This document shows positions 1-8,238 of a DNA stretch of 64,000 nucleotides, in pieces. Each line of letters begins with the position of its first letter. Position 1 is the first letter of the stretch. Where the stretch lies: contig NZ_JOJL01000004.1 of NCBI RefSeq assembly GCF_000721705.1, forward strand, positions 434,001-498,000, written 5' to 3'. The notes under the pieces were generated by a model. It was not told the origin of the DNA. It saw only the letters and a program-made list of their open reading frames with translations, and searched no databases. The stretch comes from Actinoplanes subtropicus. GTDB lineage: Bacteria; Actinomycetota; Actinomycetes; Mycobacteriales; Micromonosporaceae. The translations under genes were made by a program, and so were the position numbers.

Positions 1-215
1 GCGAAGTAGACGACCACCAGCCGTCCGGTCGATTCGATCCGCCCGGAAACGGCCGAGTCGATGAACCGGCGCAGGATCTCGGGCGTCAGCAACTGGCGGC
101 CGATGTCCAGCGGCAACAGCATTGCCAGTAGCGCCAAGCGCCACCGGTTGATTCGAAAATGGCGCCGAAAGAATGGCTTCCAAGATTCAGAATGTGACTC
201 GTCGATCAACGGCAT
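1..215 (-). CDS. ABC exporter (transmembrane plus ATPase type), N-terminal fragment cut by window edge
   Basis: The reverse strand reads an open frame from an ATG at 215 to the window edge (71 residues). It has a basic N-terminus, then a hydrophobic helix around residues 27-38 and a stretch LLTPEILRRFIDSAVSG. That pattern (TM1 followed by xLLGPxLLRRFIDxAxxG) is typical of the type-1 membrane domain of ABC half-exporters. The gene runs divergently from the moeE5-like gene. In Streptomyces ghanaensis the moenomycin cluster carries two such exporters, MoeD5 and MoeJ5, next to moeE5, so this is likely one of them. No ATPase domain is visible because it lies outside the window. The alternative is an unrelated multidrug exporter. 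Confidence 0.6.
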   Translation of the reverse strand, partial: MPLIDESHSESWKPFFRRHFRINRWRLALLAMLLPLDIGRQLLTPEILRRFIDSAVSGRIESTGRLVVVYF

Positions 216-671
216 TTCAACGGCAGCCAATGTCTATCCATCGGATCCGGGCACCGGCATCCGGACCGCGGGCAAGGCATGATGCCAGGCACGTGCAACA
301 CCCCGTCGTGGGCACCCACCGCGATGCGCTCTTCTGAGCTGTGTGTTCATAGAGGTTACGGTCTCGCAGGCGGCCAACGTACCATGACTTCCGTCGATGC
401 GCCTACCGTCTTTCAGCCCCTCGCCGCCAACCTGGGAATACGCGTCCAGGTTCCGGATAATCAGCCCTCGAAACGTGCGCCGGCGCCGGACGGGGTAGAC
501 GTCTCAGCCACCTCTACTGTAGACATGAGACCGATCATACCGATTACGGGGCGGATGGTGTTTTGGTAACACCCAATCATGCTTGCCAACGGCGAGGTGC
601 TGGATGCGCCACCGGATCGGCCATGCCTGCGCACTGAGACGCGCGACAGGAACGGGGAGGAGGGCCACCCG
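216..671. promoter_or_regulatory. Divergent intergenic region upstream of the phosphoglycolipid operon
   Basis: This 456-bp stretch separates the divergent exporter and moeE5-like genes and holds no convincing coding frame. It should contain the promoter of the long + strand operon. Visible small symmetries are AGACGTCT (497-504), TCTACTGTAGA (513-523, a palindrome around a central T) and a repeated ACCGAT (530-535 and 539-544). These could be operator elements, but no regulator gene lies nearby and no clear -35/-10 pair stands out. A strong ribosome binding site, GGGGAGGAGG, lies at about 655-664 just before the ATG at 672. Confidence 0.4.
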
Positions 672-1619
672 ATGGCGAATCCGCAAGTCGCTCGAAGGAT
701 CCTCGTGACGGGCTCGGCCGGCTTCATCGGCAGCAACCTGGTGCGGCACCTGGCCGCGGCCGGCCGCCAGGTGGTCGGCATCGACCGCCGCGAGCCGGCA
801 CCCGGCACCGACTTTCCGGACCACCTCCGGCAGGTGGTCGGCGACCTCCGCTCGGTCGACCTCGCGCCGCTGCTGGAGGGCGTCGGCACCGTCGTGCACC
901 TCGCCGCGATTCCCGGCGTACGGCCCTCGTGGCGGGACTTCGACGACTACGTCGAGTGCAACCTGCTGGTCACCCGGCGCCTGCTCGAGGCATGCACGAC
1001 CGCCGGCACACCCCGGCTGGTGATCGCCTCCTCGTCATCGGTCTACGGCGACGGGGTCCGCGGGCCGATGGCGGAGACCCGGTCACCCGCGCCCGCCTCG
1101 CCGTACGCCGTCACCAAGCTCGCCGCGGAGCAGCTCGCCCTCGCCTACGCGCACCGGCCCGGCAGCCGGCTGTCCACTGTGGCATTGCGGTTCTTCACCG
1201 TGTATGGGCCGGGTCAACGCCCCGACATGCTGATCTCCCGGCTGATCCGGGCCGCGCTGACCGGCGACGAGATCGAGATCTACGGCGACGGCACCGCGCG
1301 CCGCGACTTCATCTACGTCGGTGATGTCGTCGAGGCCATCACCCGGGTCGTCGACGCGAACGTCGGCAGTGGTGTGTTCAACCTCGGCTCCGGCGGCAAC
1401 GTCTCGCTCACCGAGTTGATCTCCCAGGTCAGCGAGCTGGCCGAGCGCGCGCCGCGAGTGGTCCACCGGGACCGCAAGGCCGGCGATGTCGGCTTCACGC
1501 TGGCCGATACCGGCCGCACCGCGACCGCGCTGGGCTTCCGGGCGGCCACCACCCTGGTTGAGGGTTTACGCCTGAGTATCGAGGCCCAGCGCGCACGGAT
1601 GGCCACGACCAGCGCCTGA
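672..1619 (+). CDS. moeE5: NAD-dependent nucleotide-sugar epimerase, MoeE5-like
   Basis: This is an extended short-chain dehydrogenase of 315 residues. It has the Rossmann motif TGSAGFIG near the N-terminus and the catalytic YAVTK (Tyr-x3-Lys) in SPYAVTKLAAEQL. MoeE5 of the moenomycin pathway is a UDP-glucuronate 4-epimerase that makes UDP-galacturonate for the first sugar, and the position here, first in the operon and 27 bp before the moeF5-like gene, supports that role. The start at 672 is chosen over an upstream ATG at 579 because of the purine-rich RBS and because the family begins just before the glycine motif. Codon 299 (1566-1568) is TTA, implying bldA-dependent translation. Substrate specificity is inferred from context. 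Confidence 0.8.
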   Translation: MANPQVARRILVTGSAGFIGSNLVRHLAAAGRQVVGIDRREPAPGTDFPDHLRQVVGDLRSVDLAPLLEGVGTVVHLAAIPGVRPSWRDFDDYVECNLLVTRRLLEACTTAGTPRLVIASSSSVYGDGVRGPMAETRSPAPASPYAVTKLAAEQLALAYAHRPGSRLSTVALRFFTVYGPGQRPDMLISRLIRAALTGDEIEIYGDGTARRDFIYVGDVVEAITRVVDANVGSGVFNLGSGGNVSLTELISQVSELAERAPRVVHRDRKAGDVGFTLADTGRTATALGFRAATTLVEGLRLSIEAQRARMATTSA

Positions 1620-1646
1620 CCGATCGCGGCACGGGGGAGCTACGGG

Positions 1647-3626
1647 ATGTGTGGTTTCGCGGGTTTCAGCCACCCGGGATTCAGCGGGCCGGAAGGCTAC
1701 GACCTGGCCCTGTCGATGCTCGCGGCGATCCGGCACCGCGGCCCGGACGGCGTGGCGGCCGGCCGGCACGGCGAAATGATGCTCGGCCACTGCGCGCTGC
1801 CGTTCACGGATCCGGTCAACGGCGCTCAGCCGCTGGTCACCGCGTCCGGGAACACCGCCGTCGTGCTGAACGGGGAGATCTACAACTTCCCCGAGCTGCG
1901 GGCCGAGCTGGCCGCCGGCGGTCTGGCCCCGCGGACCGGGTCGGACACCGAGGTCCTCGCCGAACTGCTGGAGCGCGACGGGGTCCGGGCGCTGGAACGG
2001 ATCCGGGGCATGTTCGCCTTCGCCCTGCACGACCGGCGCGACGGGCGGACGATTCTGGCCCGCGACCGTCTCGGCAAGAAGCCGCTCTACTACTTCCACG
2101 ACGGTGCCGGCCTGGTCTTCGCCTCCGAGCTGAGCGCGTTACGCCGGCATCCGCGGTGCCCGTCCACCCCCGATCCCGAGGCGGTCGCCGACTATCTGGT
2201 GCTCCAGGCGTTCCCGGCGACCAGGTCGGTGCTCACCGGCGTGCACAAGGTGCCGCCCGGCAGCTACCTGGAGTGGGCGCCGGGCATGACCCGCACGGTC
2301 GTCCACTGGCAGCCCGGCCTGCCCGCGACACGGGACCACCGGCCGGCCGGCGAGGTCGAGCGCGACCTCGAGACGGTGCTGCGCGCGGCGGTCGTGCGAC
2401 GGCTCGGCGGTGCCTCCACTCCCGGGGTGCTGCTCAGCGGCGGCCTCGACTCGAGCGTGGTGGCGGCGCTCGTCAAGCAGGAGACGGGCCGGGCCCCGGC
2501 CACCTTCTCGGTCGGCTTCACCGACCCCGCGTTCGACGAGACCGACGCCGCGGCCGCCGTCGCCCGGCATCTCGGGACCGACCATCACCACCGCCGGCTC
2601 AGCGCCGGCGACCTGGCCGACGGAGTACGCGAGTGGTACGGCCGGATCGACGAGCCGCTGGCCGACTCGTCCCTGCTGCCCACCGTGCTCGCCTGTGACC
2701 TGGCCGCCGGATCGGTGCGTTGCGTGCTCACCGGTGACGGCGCCGACGAGGTGCTCCTGGGCTACCGCTACTTCCAGGCCGAGCGGCTGCTCGGCCTGCT
2801 CGGCTCGCTGCCCCGGCCGGTCATCGCCCGGCTCGCGGCGGCGTTGCGGCGCCTGCCGGTCCGGCACGGCAACCTGCCGGCGACCGCCGTCGCCCGCCGG
2901 CTGGGGTACGCCCTGGGTTGCCCGCCGCAACGCCGGTTCCTGCTCGCCGGGGCACCGTTCCAGCCCGCCGAGCTGGCCCGGGTCCTGGTCCCGCCGGCGA
3001 CCGGCCGGCCGTTCGAGCGGGTCGACGCCACGCTCGGTGCGGATCCGGCGCTGAGCTCGCTGGAGCGCAGCCAGCTCGGCATCATCGCGCACTTCCTGAC
3101 CGACGTGATCCTCACCAAGGTGGACCGGGCGTCGATGCTCACCTCGATCGAGGCCCGGTCGCCGTTCCTGGACGAGGCCATCGTGGACTTCTGCGCCGGC
3201 CTCCCGGCCGGCCGTAAACTCCGCGGGTTCACCGGCAAACACCCGCTGCGCCGGATCGCGGCGCGGATGCTCCCGGCGGCCACCGCGTACGGCGTGAAGA
3301 CCGGATTCCGGGCGCCGATCGGCACCCTGCTGCTCCGCGAGCTGCGCCCCCTGCTGCTGGAGACGCTCGCTCCGCGCCGGCTGGAGCAGCACGGCCTGTT
3401 CCGCCCCGAGGCCGTCCAGGGGCTGGTCGGCCAGCACCTCGACGGCCGGGCCGACCACTCGCGGAAGCTCTGGGCGCTGCTCTGCTTCCAGCTCTGGCAG
3501 GACGCTGAACCCGCCCCCGCCGGCGGTGCCCTAGTGACCGCCTGCACCGAGCGGCACCTGCGTGAGTTGCACGCTCAGGCCGCGGGCGAGGGCCAGAAGG
3601 GCATGCCAAAGGAGGACACAGCATGA
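1647..3626 (+). CDS. moeF5: Asparagine synthase-like amidotransferase, MoeF5-like
   Basis: This is a 659-residue glutamine-hydrolysing asparagine synthase homologue. It starts MCGFAGF, so Cys2 becomes the N-terminal nucleophile of the class II glutaminase domain (about 1-210). The synthetase half carries the ATP-pyrophosphatase loop LLSGGLDSSVV near residue 264. In moenomycin biosynthesis two such enzymes, MoeF5 and MoeH5, amidate uronic acid carboxylates of the sugar chain, and a second copy lies at 13020 here. Position after the epimerase and before the GT-B enzyme suggests it makes the carboxamide of the first sugar (unit F). GGGGGAG precedes the start, and the 3' end overlaps the next gene by 4 bp. 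Codon 165 (2139-2141) is TTA. Confidence 0.82.
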   Translation: MCGFAGFSHPGFSGPEGYDLALSMLAAIRHRGPDGVAAGRHGEMMLGHCALPFTDPVNGAQPLVTASGNTAVVLNGEIYNFPELRAELAAGGLAPRTGSDTEVLAELLERDGVRALERIRGMFAFALHDRRDGRTILARDRLGKKPLYYFHDGAGLVFASELSALRRHPRCPSTPDPEAVADYLVLQAFPATRSVLTGVHKVPPGSYLEWAPGMTRTVVHWQPGLPATRDHRPAGEVERDLETVLRAAVVRRLGGASTPGVLLSGGLDSSVVAALVKQETGRAPATFSVGFTDPAFDETDAAAAVARHLGTDHHHRRLSAGDLADGVREWYGRIDEPLADSSLLPTVLACDLAAGSVRCVLTGDGADEVLLGYRYFQAERLLGLLGSLPRPVIARLAAALRRLPVRHGNLPATAVARRLGYALGCPPQRRFLLAGAPFQPAELARVLVPPATGRPFERVDATLGADPALSSLERSQLGIIAHFLTDVILTKVDRASMLTSIEARSPFLDEAIVDFCAGLPAGRKLRGFTGKHPLRRIAARMLPAATAYGVKTGFRAPIGTLLLRELRPLLLETLAPRRLEQHGLFRPEAVQGLVGQHLDGRADHSRKLWALLCFQLWQDAEPAPAGGALVTACTERHLRELHAQAAGEGQKGMPKEDTA

Positions 3627-4870
3627 CCGAGCCACGCATCGTCGTCGTGTCCCCGCGCACCTGGGGACAGTTCGGCAACTTCCTGGCCGCCACCCGGCTC
3701 GCCGGCGTGCTGCGGGAACGCCTTCCGGGCCGGGAGGTCGACGTCTGGGAGGCGGAACCCCTGCTGCCCTTCATGGGTGAGTACGGGGCCCGGATCGCCG
3801 AGATCTCCACCGGCTCACCGGATGCCCGGACCCGTACGACGCGGTATCTCGCCCTGATGGCGGAGATCGACCAGGCCTACCCGGCCGGTTTCGAGACCGA
3901 CCCCGGCCACCCGGTCGCCGACCGCCTCGATGGCCTGCGCGAGGCGCTCGCGGAGGCCCGGCCGGAGTTGGTCATCGGCACCAAGGGATTCGTCGCCCGG
4001 CTCTGCCGCGCGGCCCTGCACGGGTCTGACGTCCCGGTGGTCAGCTACGTGACCAACCCCGGTCTGCTGGAGCTGCCGATCCATCGAAGCGCCGCGCTCC
4101 ACGCGACCCTCGTCCCGTTCGCCTGGGCCGGGCAGCGGCTGGTCACCGAGGTGGGCGCGGACCCGGCCTCGGTGCACGTGGTCGGGCCGCTGGTGGCCCG
4201 GCACGACCTGGGCTCGTTCGTGAGCGCCGACGTCGACCTGGACGCCCGTCCCGGCTGGCCGGTCCCGGCGGCCGACGGACCGGACCGGCCCCGGATCATC
4301 GTGTTCAGCAACCGGGGCGGCGACGACTACGTCCGCGTGCTGAACCACCTGGCCGACCGGCACCCGGACACCGACGTGGTGTTCGTCGGCTACGACGACC
4401 CGGCGCTGATCGAGCGGGTCACCCGGGACGTCGGCCTGACCCGGTGGCGCTTCCACACCAAGCTCACCCAGCGCGAGTACTTCGCCTACATCGAGGGCGC
4501 GGCCGCCGCCGACCACGCCTTCCTCATCTCCAAGGCCGGGCCGAACACCACACTCGAGGCGGCATCCTTCGGCATCCCCGTCCTGATGCTGGAGTCCGGC
4601 CTGCCGATGGAGAGCTGGGTCGGCGGCCTGATCGACGAGCACGGTCTCGGGCGGTGCCGGGTCACCGCCGACGAACTCCTGGCCGACCTCGACCAATGGC
4701 TCACCGACCGTGCGCTGATCGCGGCCCGCAAGCGCGACTGCCGCGCCTTCGCCGCATCCGTGCTGGACCCCCAGGGAACGGCTGAACGCATCGAGAACGC
4801 GATCCGACCCCTCCTGGACCGACGAAGGGTCGCCGCGACACCAGGCGCACCGGAGAGGAACCGCCCGTGA
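3623..4870 (+). CDS. GT-B glycosyltransferase (MurG/MGDG-synthase-like), MoeGT1 candidate
   Basis: This 415-residue protein has a GT-B layout. The N-terminal half opens RIVVVSPRTWGQFGNF. The C-terminal half carries KAGPNTTLEAASFGIPVL, matching the nucleotide-sugar-binding KxGxxTxxEAxxxGxPxL segment of GT28 enzymes such as MurG. No signal peptide or membrane segment is evident. It overlaps the amidotransferase by 4 bp (ATGA) and the next gene by 4 bp. It is the only GT-B enzyme among five glycosyltransferases here. By analogy with moenomycin it may be the first transferase, placing a uronosyl residue on the prenyl-phosphoglycerate acceptor; the acceptor is inferred. Confidence 0.75.
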   Translation: MTEPRIVVVSPRTWGQFGNFLAATRLAGVLRERLPGREVDVWEAEPLLPFMGEYGARIAEISTGSPDARTRTTRYLALMAEIDQAYPAGFETDPGHPVADRLDGLREALAEARPELVIGTKGFVARLCRAALHGSDVPVVSYVTNPGLLELPIHRSAALHATLVPFAWAGQRLVTEVGADPASVHVVGPLVARHDLGSFVSADVDLDARPGWPVPAADGPDRPRIIVFSNRGGDDYVRVLNHLADRHPDTDVVFVGYDDPALIERVTRDVGLTRWRFHTKLTQREYFAYIEGAAAADHAFLISKAGPNTTLEAASFGIPVLMLESGLPMESWVGGLIDEHGLGRCRVTADELLADLDQWLTDRALIAARKRDCRAFAASVLDPQGTAERIENAIRPLLDRRRVAATPGAPERNRP

Positions 4871-5907
4871 CCGAGACGACTGCCGACACCCAGGCCGACA
4901 ACGCGACCCGGCGTGGCATCGACTTCCTGATGAGCCGCCGGGACGAGGACGGGCTCTGGCGCGACTACGACATGCTCGGGCCCAGCGACGACTGGATCAC
5001 CGCGTACGTGGCGAGCGTGCTCGTCCGGCTGCCCGACGACGACGCCGTCCGGGCCGCGCACGAGGCACTCGACCTGCTGATCCCGGAGCAGCACGACAAC
5101 GGCGGCTGGAACTACAGCGAGGTCGCCCCGGAGGACGCCGACAGCACCGGCTGGGTGCTGCACCTGGCCGAGCTGGCCGGACGGTCCGAGGAGCCGTGGG
5201 CGGTCCACGGGCGGGCCTTCGTCAGCCGCCACGTCCACGACGACGGGCTCGTCTCGACGTACGTGCCGGAGCTGGCCAAGGACATCTTCGACCGCTATCC
5301 GATCGTGCCCAGCTGGGCCGGATGGTGCGGCGGACACGTCTGCGTGACCGCGGCCGTCGCCGGGCTGGCCGGCCTGGCCGAGCGCGACCGGGTCGTGGCC
5401 GGGCTGCTGGAAGCCCAGCGCCCGACCGGGGAATGGCCGGCCTACTGGTGGATCGACCCGGAGATGAGCACGGCCCTCGCGGTCGAGTCGCTGCGCTCGG
5501 TGCCGGGGACCGAGCCGGCCCGGGCCGCCGCGGCCCGCTGGGCGGCCGGCCGGATCGGCGCCGGCGGGGCGGTGACCAATCACCTGCATCCGGACGGTTC
5601 GCCGTTCGCGACCGCCTTGGCGCTGCGCACCGTCGCCGCCGGCGAGCCGGGCACCGGAGACGCGGCGATCCGGGCCGCGACCGGGTGGCTCGAAAGTCAG
5701 CAACGGCCGGACGGCTCGTGGACGCCGTCGGCTCGCCTGCGCATGGCGCTGCCCTGGGAGACCGATCCGGACAGCTACGCGGACTGGACGTTCGACGGGG
5801 TCGGGCGGCTCAGCCTGGGGACCATCGCCCGGGACACGTTCGGGCTGCACACCACCGCGACCGTCGTACGGGCGCTGCACATCGGCGCGGACAGGACCGG
5901 CGCATGA
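4867..5907 (+). CDS. QW-repeat protein, half-size squalene/hopene-cyclase-like
   Basis: This 346-residue protein is built of alpha/alpha repeats with four QW-type motifs (Q-x3-G-x-W): R25-W31 (Arg in place of Gln), Q75-W81, Q184-W190 and Q279-W285. These repeats define the squalene-hopene cyclase/prenyltransferase fold. Residues 89-95, EDADSTG, look like a variant of the class II terpene cyclase DxDDTA acid motif. D90 and D92 (the usual proton donor position) are kept, and the last Asp is Ser. At about half the length of hopene cyclase it would form a single barrel. It overlaps both neighbours by 4 bp (GTGA and ATGA). Lying between the first glycosyltransferase and the prenyltransferase gene, it may bind or cyclise the lipid tail. 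It is not in the S. ghanaensis moe set as I know it, and its activity is unproven. Confidence 0.7.
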   Translation: MTETTADTQADNATRRGIDFLMSRRDEDGLWRDYDMLGPSDDWITAYVASVLVRLPDDDAVRAAHEALDLLIPEQHDNGGWNYSEVAPEDADSTGWVLHLAELAGRSEEPWAVHGRAFVSRHVHDDGLVSTYVPELAKDIFDRYPIVPSWAGWCGGHVCVTAAVAGLAGLAERDRVVAGLLEAQRPTGEWPAYWWIDPEMSTALAVESLRSVPGTEPARAAAARWAAGRIGAGGAVTNHLHPDGSPFATALALRTVAAGEPGTGDAAIRAATGWLESQQRPDGSWTPSARLRMALPWETDPDSYADWTFDGVGRLSLGTIARDTFGLHTTATVVRALHIGADRTGA

Positions 5908-6710
5908 CCACCGAGACCCGCATGACCACAGAGACCGGCGAACGGCGGCGGGACGTCCTCGCCCACCTGCGGACGCACCGCGGCCACGTCATCCACGTCG
6001 TCGACCCGTTCAAGATCGAGGTGGCGGAGGCGGTGGAGAAAGCCGGAGCGGTCGCCGAGGCGGGCATGCCGGCGCTGCTGCTGGCCAGTACCGACTACGA
6101 GGACTTCGAGGCGGTCATGCCGGCCTATGTGGACGCCGTACGGGCGGTCACCGGCATCCCGACCATCCTGCACTTCCCGCCGATCCCCGGCCGGGGCTTC
6201 CCGGTGGTCGAGGAGGCGGACAGCGTGATGCTGCCCGCGCTGCTCGGCTCCGACGACCCGTACTACGTGTGGAAGAGCCTGCTGGAGACGTACGACCTGG
6301 GCAACGGATCGGGATCGGCGCAGCCGTTGCTCTCCGCGGCCCTGACCTTCGGGCGGGACGACCGCTCCTACGCCCGGATGGGCACCCGGCCCGTCGGCCA
6401 GGACGAGGAGTCCGTCGCCCGGTATGCGGACTGCACCCGGCAATTCGGTTTCGACCTCGCCTATCTCTACTCTCGCAACGAGCGGGTGAACCCACGGAGC
6501 TGCGAGATCTTCCGGGCCCGGATGGCGCCCGAACAGCTGCTGTTCGTCAGCGGTGGCGTTCGCTCGCCCGAGCAGGTGGACGCCTATCTGCAGGCCGGCG
6601 CGGACTACGTGATCTTCGCCGGCGCGCTGGAGACCCCGGACTGGCGAGCGGCTCTCGCCCGGCTCTGTTCGGCCCAGCGGTTGCAACGTCGTGAGCCCAT
6701 CCTCCTCTGA
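5904..6710 (+). CDS. moeO5: Prenyl-phosphoglycerate synthase, MoeO5-like (PcrB/GGGP synthase family)
   Basis: This 268-residue TIM-barrel protein resembles geranylgeranylglyceryl phosphate synthase/PcrB. DPFK (residues 34-37) corresponds to the family's DPDK. The segment ILHFPPIPG followed by ADSVMLPALLGSDDPYYV mirrors the prenyl-pocket region, and SGGVRSPEQ plus AGADYVIFAGALE form the phosphate-binding end. MoeO5 joins farnesyl diphosphate to 3-phosphoglycerate, the committed step of moenomycin biosynthesis. In a bacterium this family next to two amidotransferases, a carbamoyltransferase and five GTs is close to diagnostic. The ATG at 5904 overlaps the upstream stop (ATGA). A second ATG at 5922 follows an imperfect 18-bp duplication, so the N-terminus reads MTTETRMTTETG. 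Confidence 0.85.
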   Translation: MTTETRMTTETGERRRDVLAHLRTHRGHVIHVVDPFKIEVAEAVEKAGAVAEAGMPALLLASTDYEDFEAVMPAYVDAVRAVTGIPTILHFPPIPGRGFPVVEEADSVMLPALLGSDDPYYVWKSLLETYDLGNGSGSAQPLLSAALTFGRDDRSYARMGTRPVGQDEESVARYADCTRQFGFDLAYLYSRNERVNPRSCEIFRARMAPEQLLFVSGGVRSPEQVDAYLQAGADYVIFAGALETPDWRAALARLCSAQRLQRREPILL

Positions 6711-8238
6711 TCGGATCGGCATGCCCAAACAACTCGTGGTCCTGAACAATCCCAAGGCGACCGGTGCCTCGTGCGGCACCGGCGCGAGCCCGGTCGCGGC
6801 CGCTCCGGAGCGCAACCGTCCGCCCCGCTGGCGCAAGCGCAAGCTGCGCATCGCGCTCGTCCGTCACCACGACCTCTGTCTCAACACCCGGCAGATCGGT
6901 CAGATCCAGCGCCGGGCCGGGGTGTTGCCGCACCTCGGTCTCGGCTATATCCACACCGCATTGAAGAGCGCGGGTTTTCACAACGTCATCCAGGTGGACA
7001 CGCCGGCGCTCGGCCTGGACGGCGAGGGGCTGCGCAAGCTTCTCGCCGACTATCAACCGGACCTGGTCGGGATCAGCACCACGACGCCCGGGCTGCCCGG
7101 TGCGCTCGAGGCGGCGGCCGCGGCGAAGAGCACCGGCGCGAAGGTCATTCTCGGCGGTCCGCACACCGAGGTGTACGCGGCGGAGAACCTGTACCACGAG
7201 TCGATCGACTACGTGGGCGTCGGCGAGGGCATCACCATCATGGCCGATCTCGCCGAGGCTATGGAGCAGGGTGAGGACCCGGACGGCATACGCGGTCTGG
7301 TCACCCGGACCTTCGACGGGGGCGCCGCGCCGATGATCAACCTGGAGGACGTCGGCTGGCCGGAGCGCGAGGGCCTGCCGATGGACAGCTACTACTCGAT
7401 CATGGCGCCCCGCCCCTTCGCCACCATGATCTCGAGCCGGGGCTGCCCGTTCAAGTGCAGCTTCTGCTTCAAGCAGGCGGTCGACAAGAAGTCGATGTAC
7501 CGCAGCCCGGAGGACGTCGTCGGGGAGATGACGCTCCTGCGGGACCGGTACGGCGTCCGCGAGATCATGTTCTACGACGACGTCTTCACCCTGCACCGCG
7601 GGCGCGTCTACGAGATCTGCGAGCAGATCCGGTCGACCGGCCTCAAGGTCCGCTGGGAGGCGCCCACCCGGGTCGACCTCGTTCCGGACAAGCTGCTGGA
7701 GGCGATGGCCGGCGCCGGTTGCAAGCGCCTGCGCTTCGGGATCGAGCACGGCGACTCGGGGATCCTGCAGCGGATGAACAAGGAGAGCAACGTCGGCAAG
7801 ATCGAGAAGGCGGTCACCTCCGCCTTCGAGGCCGGCATCAAGGGGTTCGGATACTTCATCGTCGGGTGGCTCGGCGAGAGCCGGCAACAGTTGCAGGCCA
7901 CCGTCGACCTGGCCTGCCGGCTGCCGCTGGACTACGCGAGCTTCTACACCGCCACCCCGTTGCCCGGCACGCCGCTGCACAAGGAGTGTGTCGACGCCGG
8001 CGCGATCCCGGCCGACTACTGGGACCGGTTCGTCCGGGGCGAATTCGACGTACGGCTCAATCACCTGGTGCCGGACGCCGAGGCCCGGGCGCGGTACGCG
8101 TACCGGTCGTTCTTCCTGCGACCTCGGATGGCCAAGTCGTTGATCAGCCATGCGATGACGACGGGGCAGTGGCGCAACACCGCGTCCGGCCTGATGAGCT
8201 TGGCCAAGTCGAACAACAACACCGACCGTGACTTCTGA
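6691..8238 (+). CDS. moeK5: Cobalamin-binding radical SAM methyltransferase, MoeK5-like
   Basis: This is a 515-residue radical SAM enzyme. The N-terminal third (about 50-190) looks like a B12-binding domain, with DLVGISTTTPG and ILGGPHTEVYA. The radical SAM core has the CxxxCxxC cluster motif at C252, C256 and C259 (SRGCPFKCSFC), and a TPLPGTPL segment lies towards the C-terminus. MoeK5 adds the C-4 methyl group to the first sugar of moenomycin, a methylation of an unactivated carbon that suits this class. The GTG at 6691 overlaps the moeO5-like gene by 20 bp; an ATG at 6721 is an alternative start, and neither has a strong RBS. The 3' end overlaps the next gene by 11 bp. Confidence 0.8.
   Translation: MSPSSSDRIGMPKQLVVLNNPKATGASCGTGASPVAAAPERNRPPRWRKRKLRIALVRHHDLCLNTRQIGQIQRRAGVLPHLGLGYIHTALKSAGFHNVIQVDTPALGLDGEGLRKLLADYQPDLVGISTTTPGLPGALEAAAAAKSTGAKVILGGPHTEVYAAENLYHESIDYVGVGEGITIMADLAEAMEQGEDPDGIRGLVTRTFDGGAAPMINLEDVGWPEREGLPMDSYYSIMAPRPFATMISSRGCPFKCSFCFKQAVDKKSMYRSPEDVVGEMTLLRDRYGVREIMFYDDVFTLHRGRVYEICEQIRSTGLKVRWEAPTRVDLVPDKLLEAMAGAGCKRLRFGIEHGDSGILQRMNKESNVGKIEKAVTSAFEAGIKGFGYFIVGWLGESRQQLQATVDLACRLPLDYASFYTATPLPGTPLHKECVDAGAIPADYWDRFVRGEFDVRLNHLVPDAEARARYAYRSFFLRPRMAKSLISHAMTTGQWRNTASGLMSLAKSNNNTDRDF

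Noticed and set aside
1647..3626. Primary asparagine biosynthesis or lasso-peptide cyclase
   Set aside because: Two copies occur in one operon with sugar genes; no precursor peptide, B1/B2 protease or aspartate-pathway gene is near.
5904..6710. Archaeal-type ether lipid (GGGPS) synthesis in a bacterium
   Set aside because: The family match is real, but the neighbours (amidotransferases, carbamoyltransferase, five GTs, radical SAM) fit a MoeO5 role in a phosphoglycolipid much better than membrane ether lipids.
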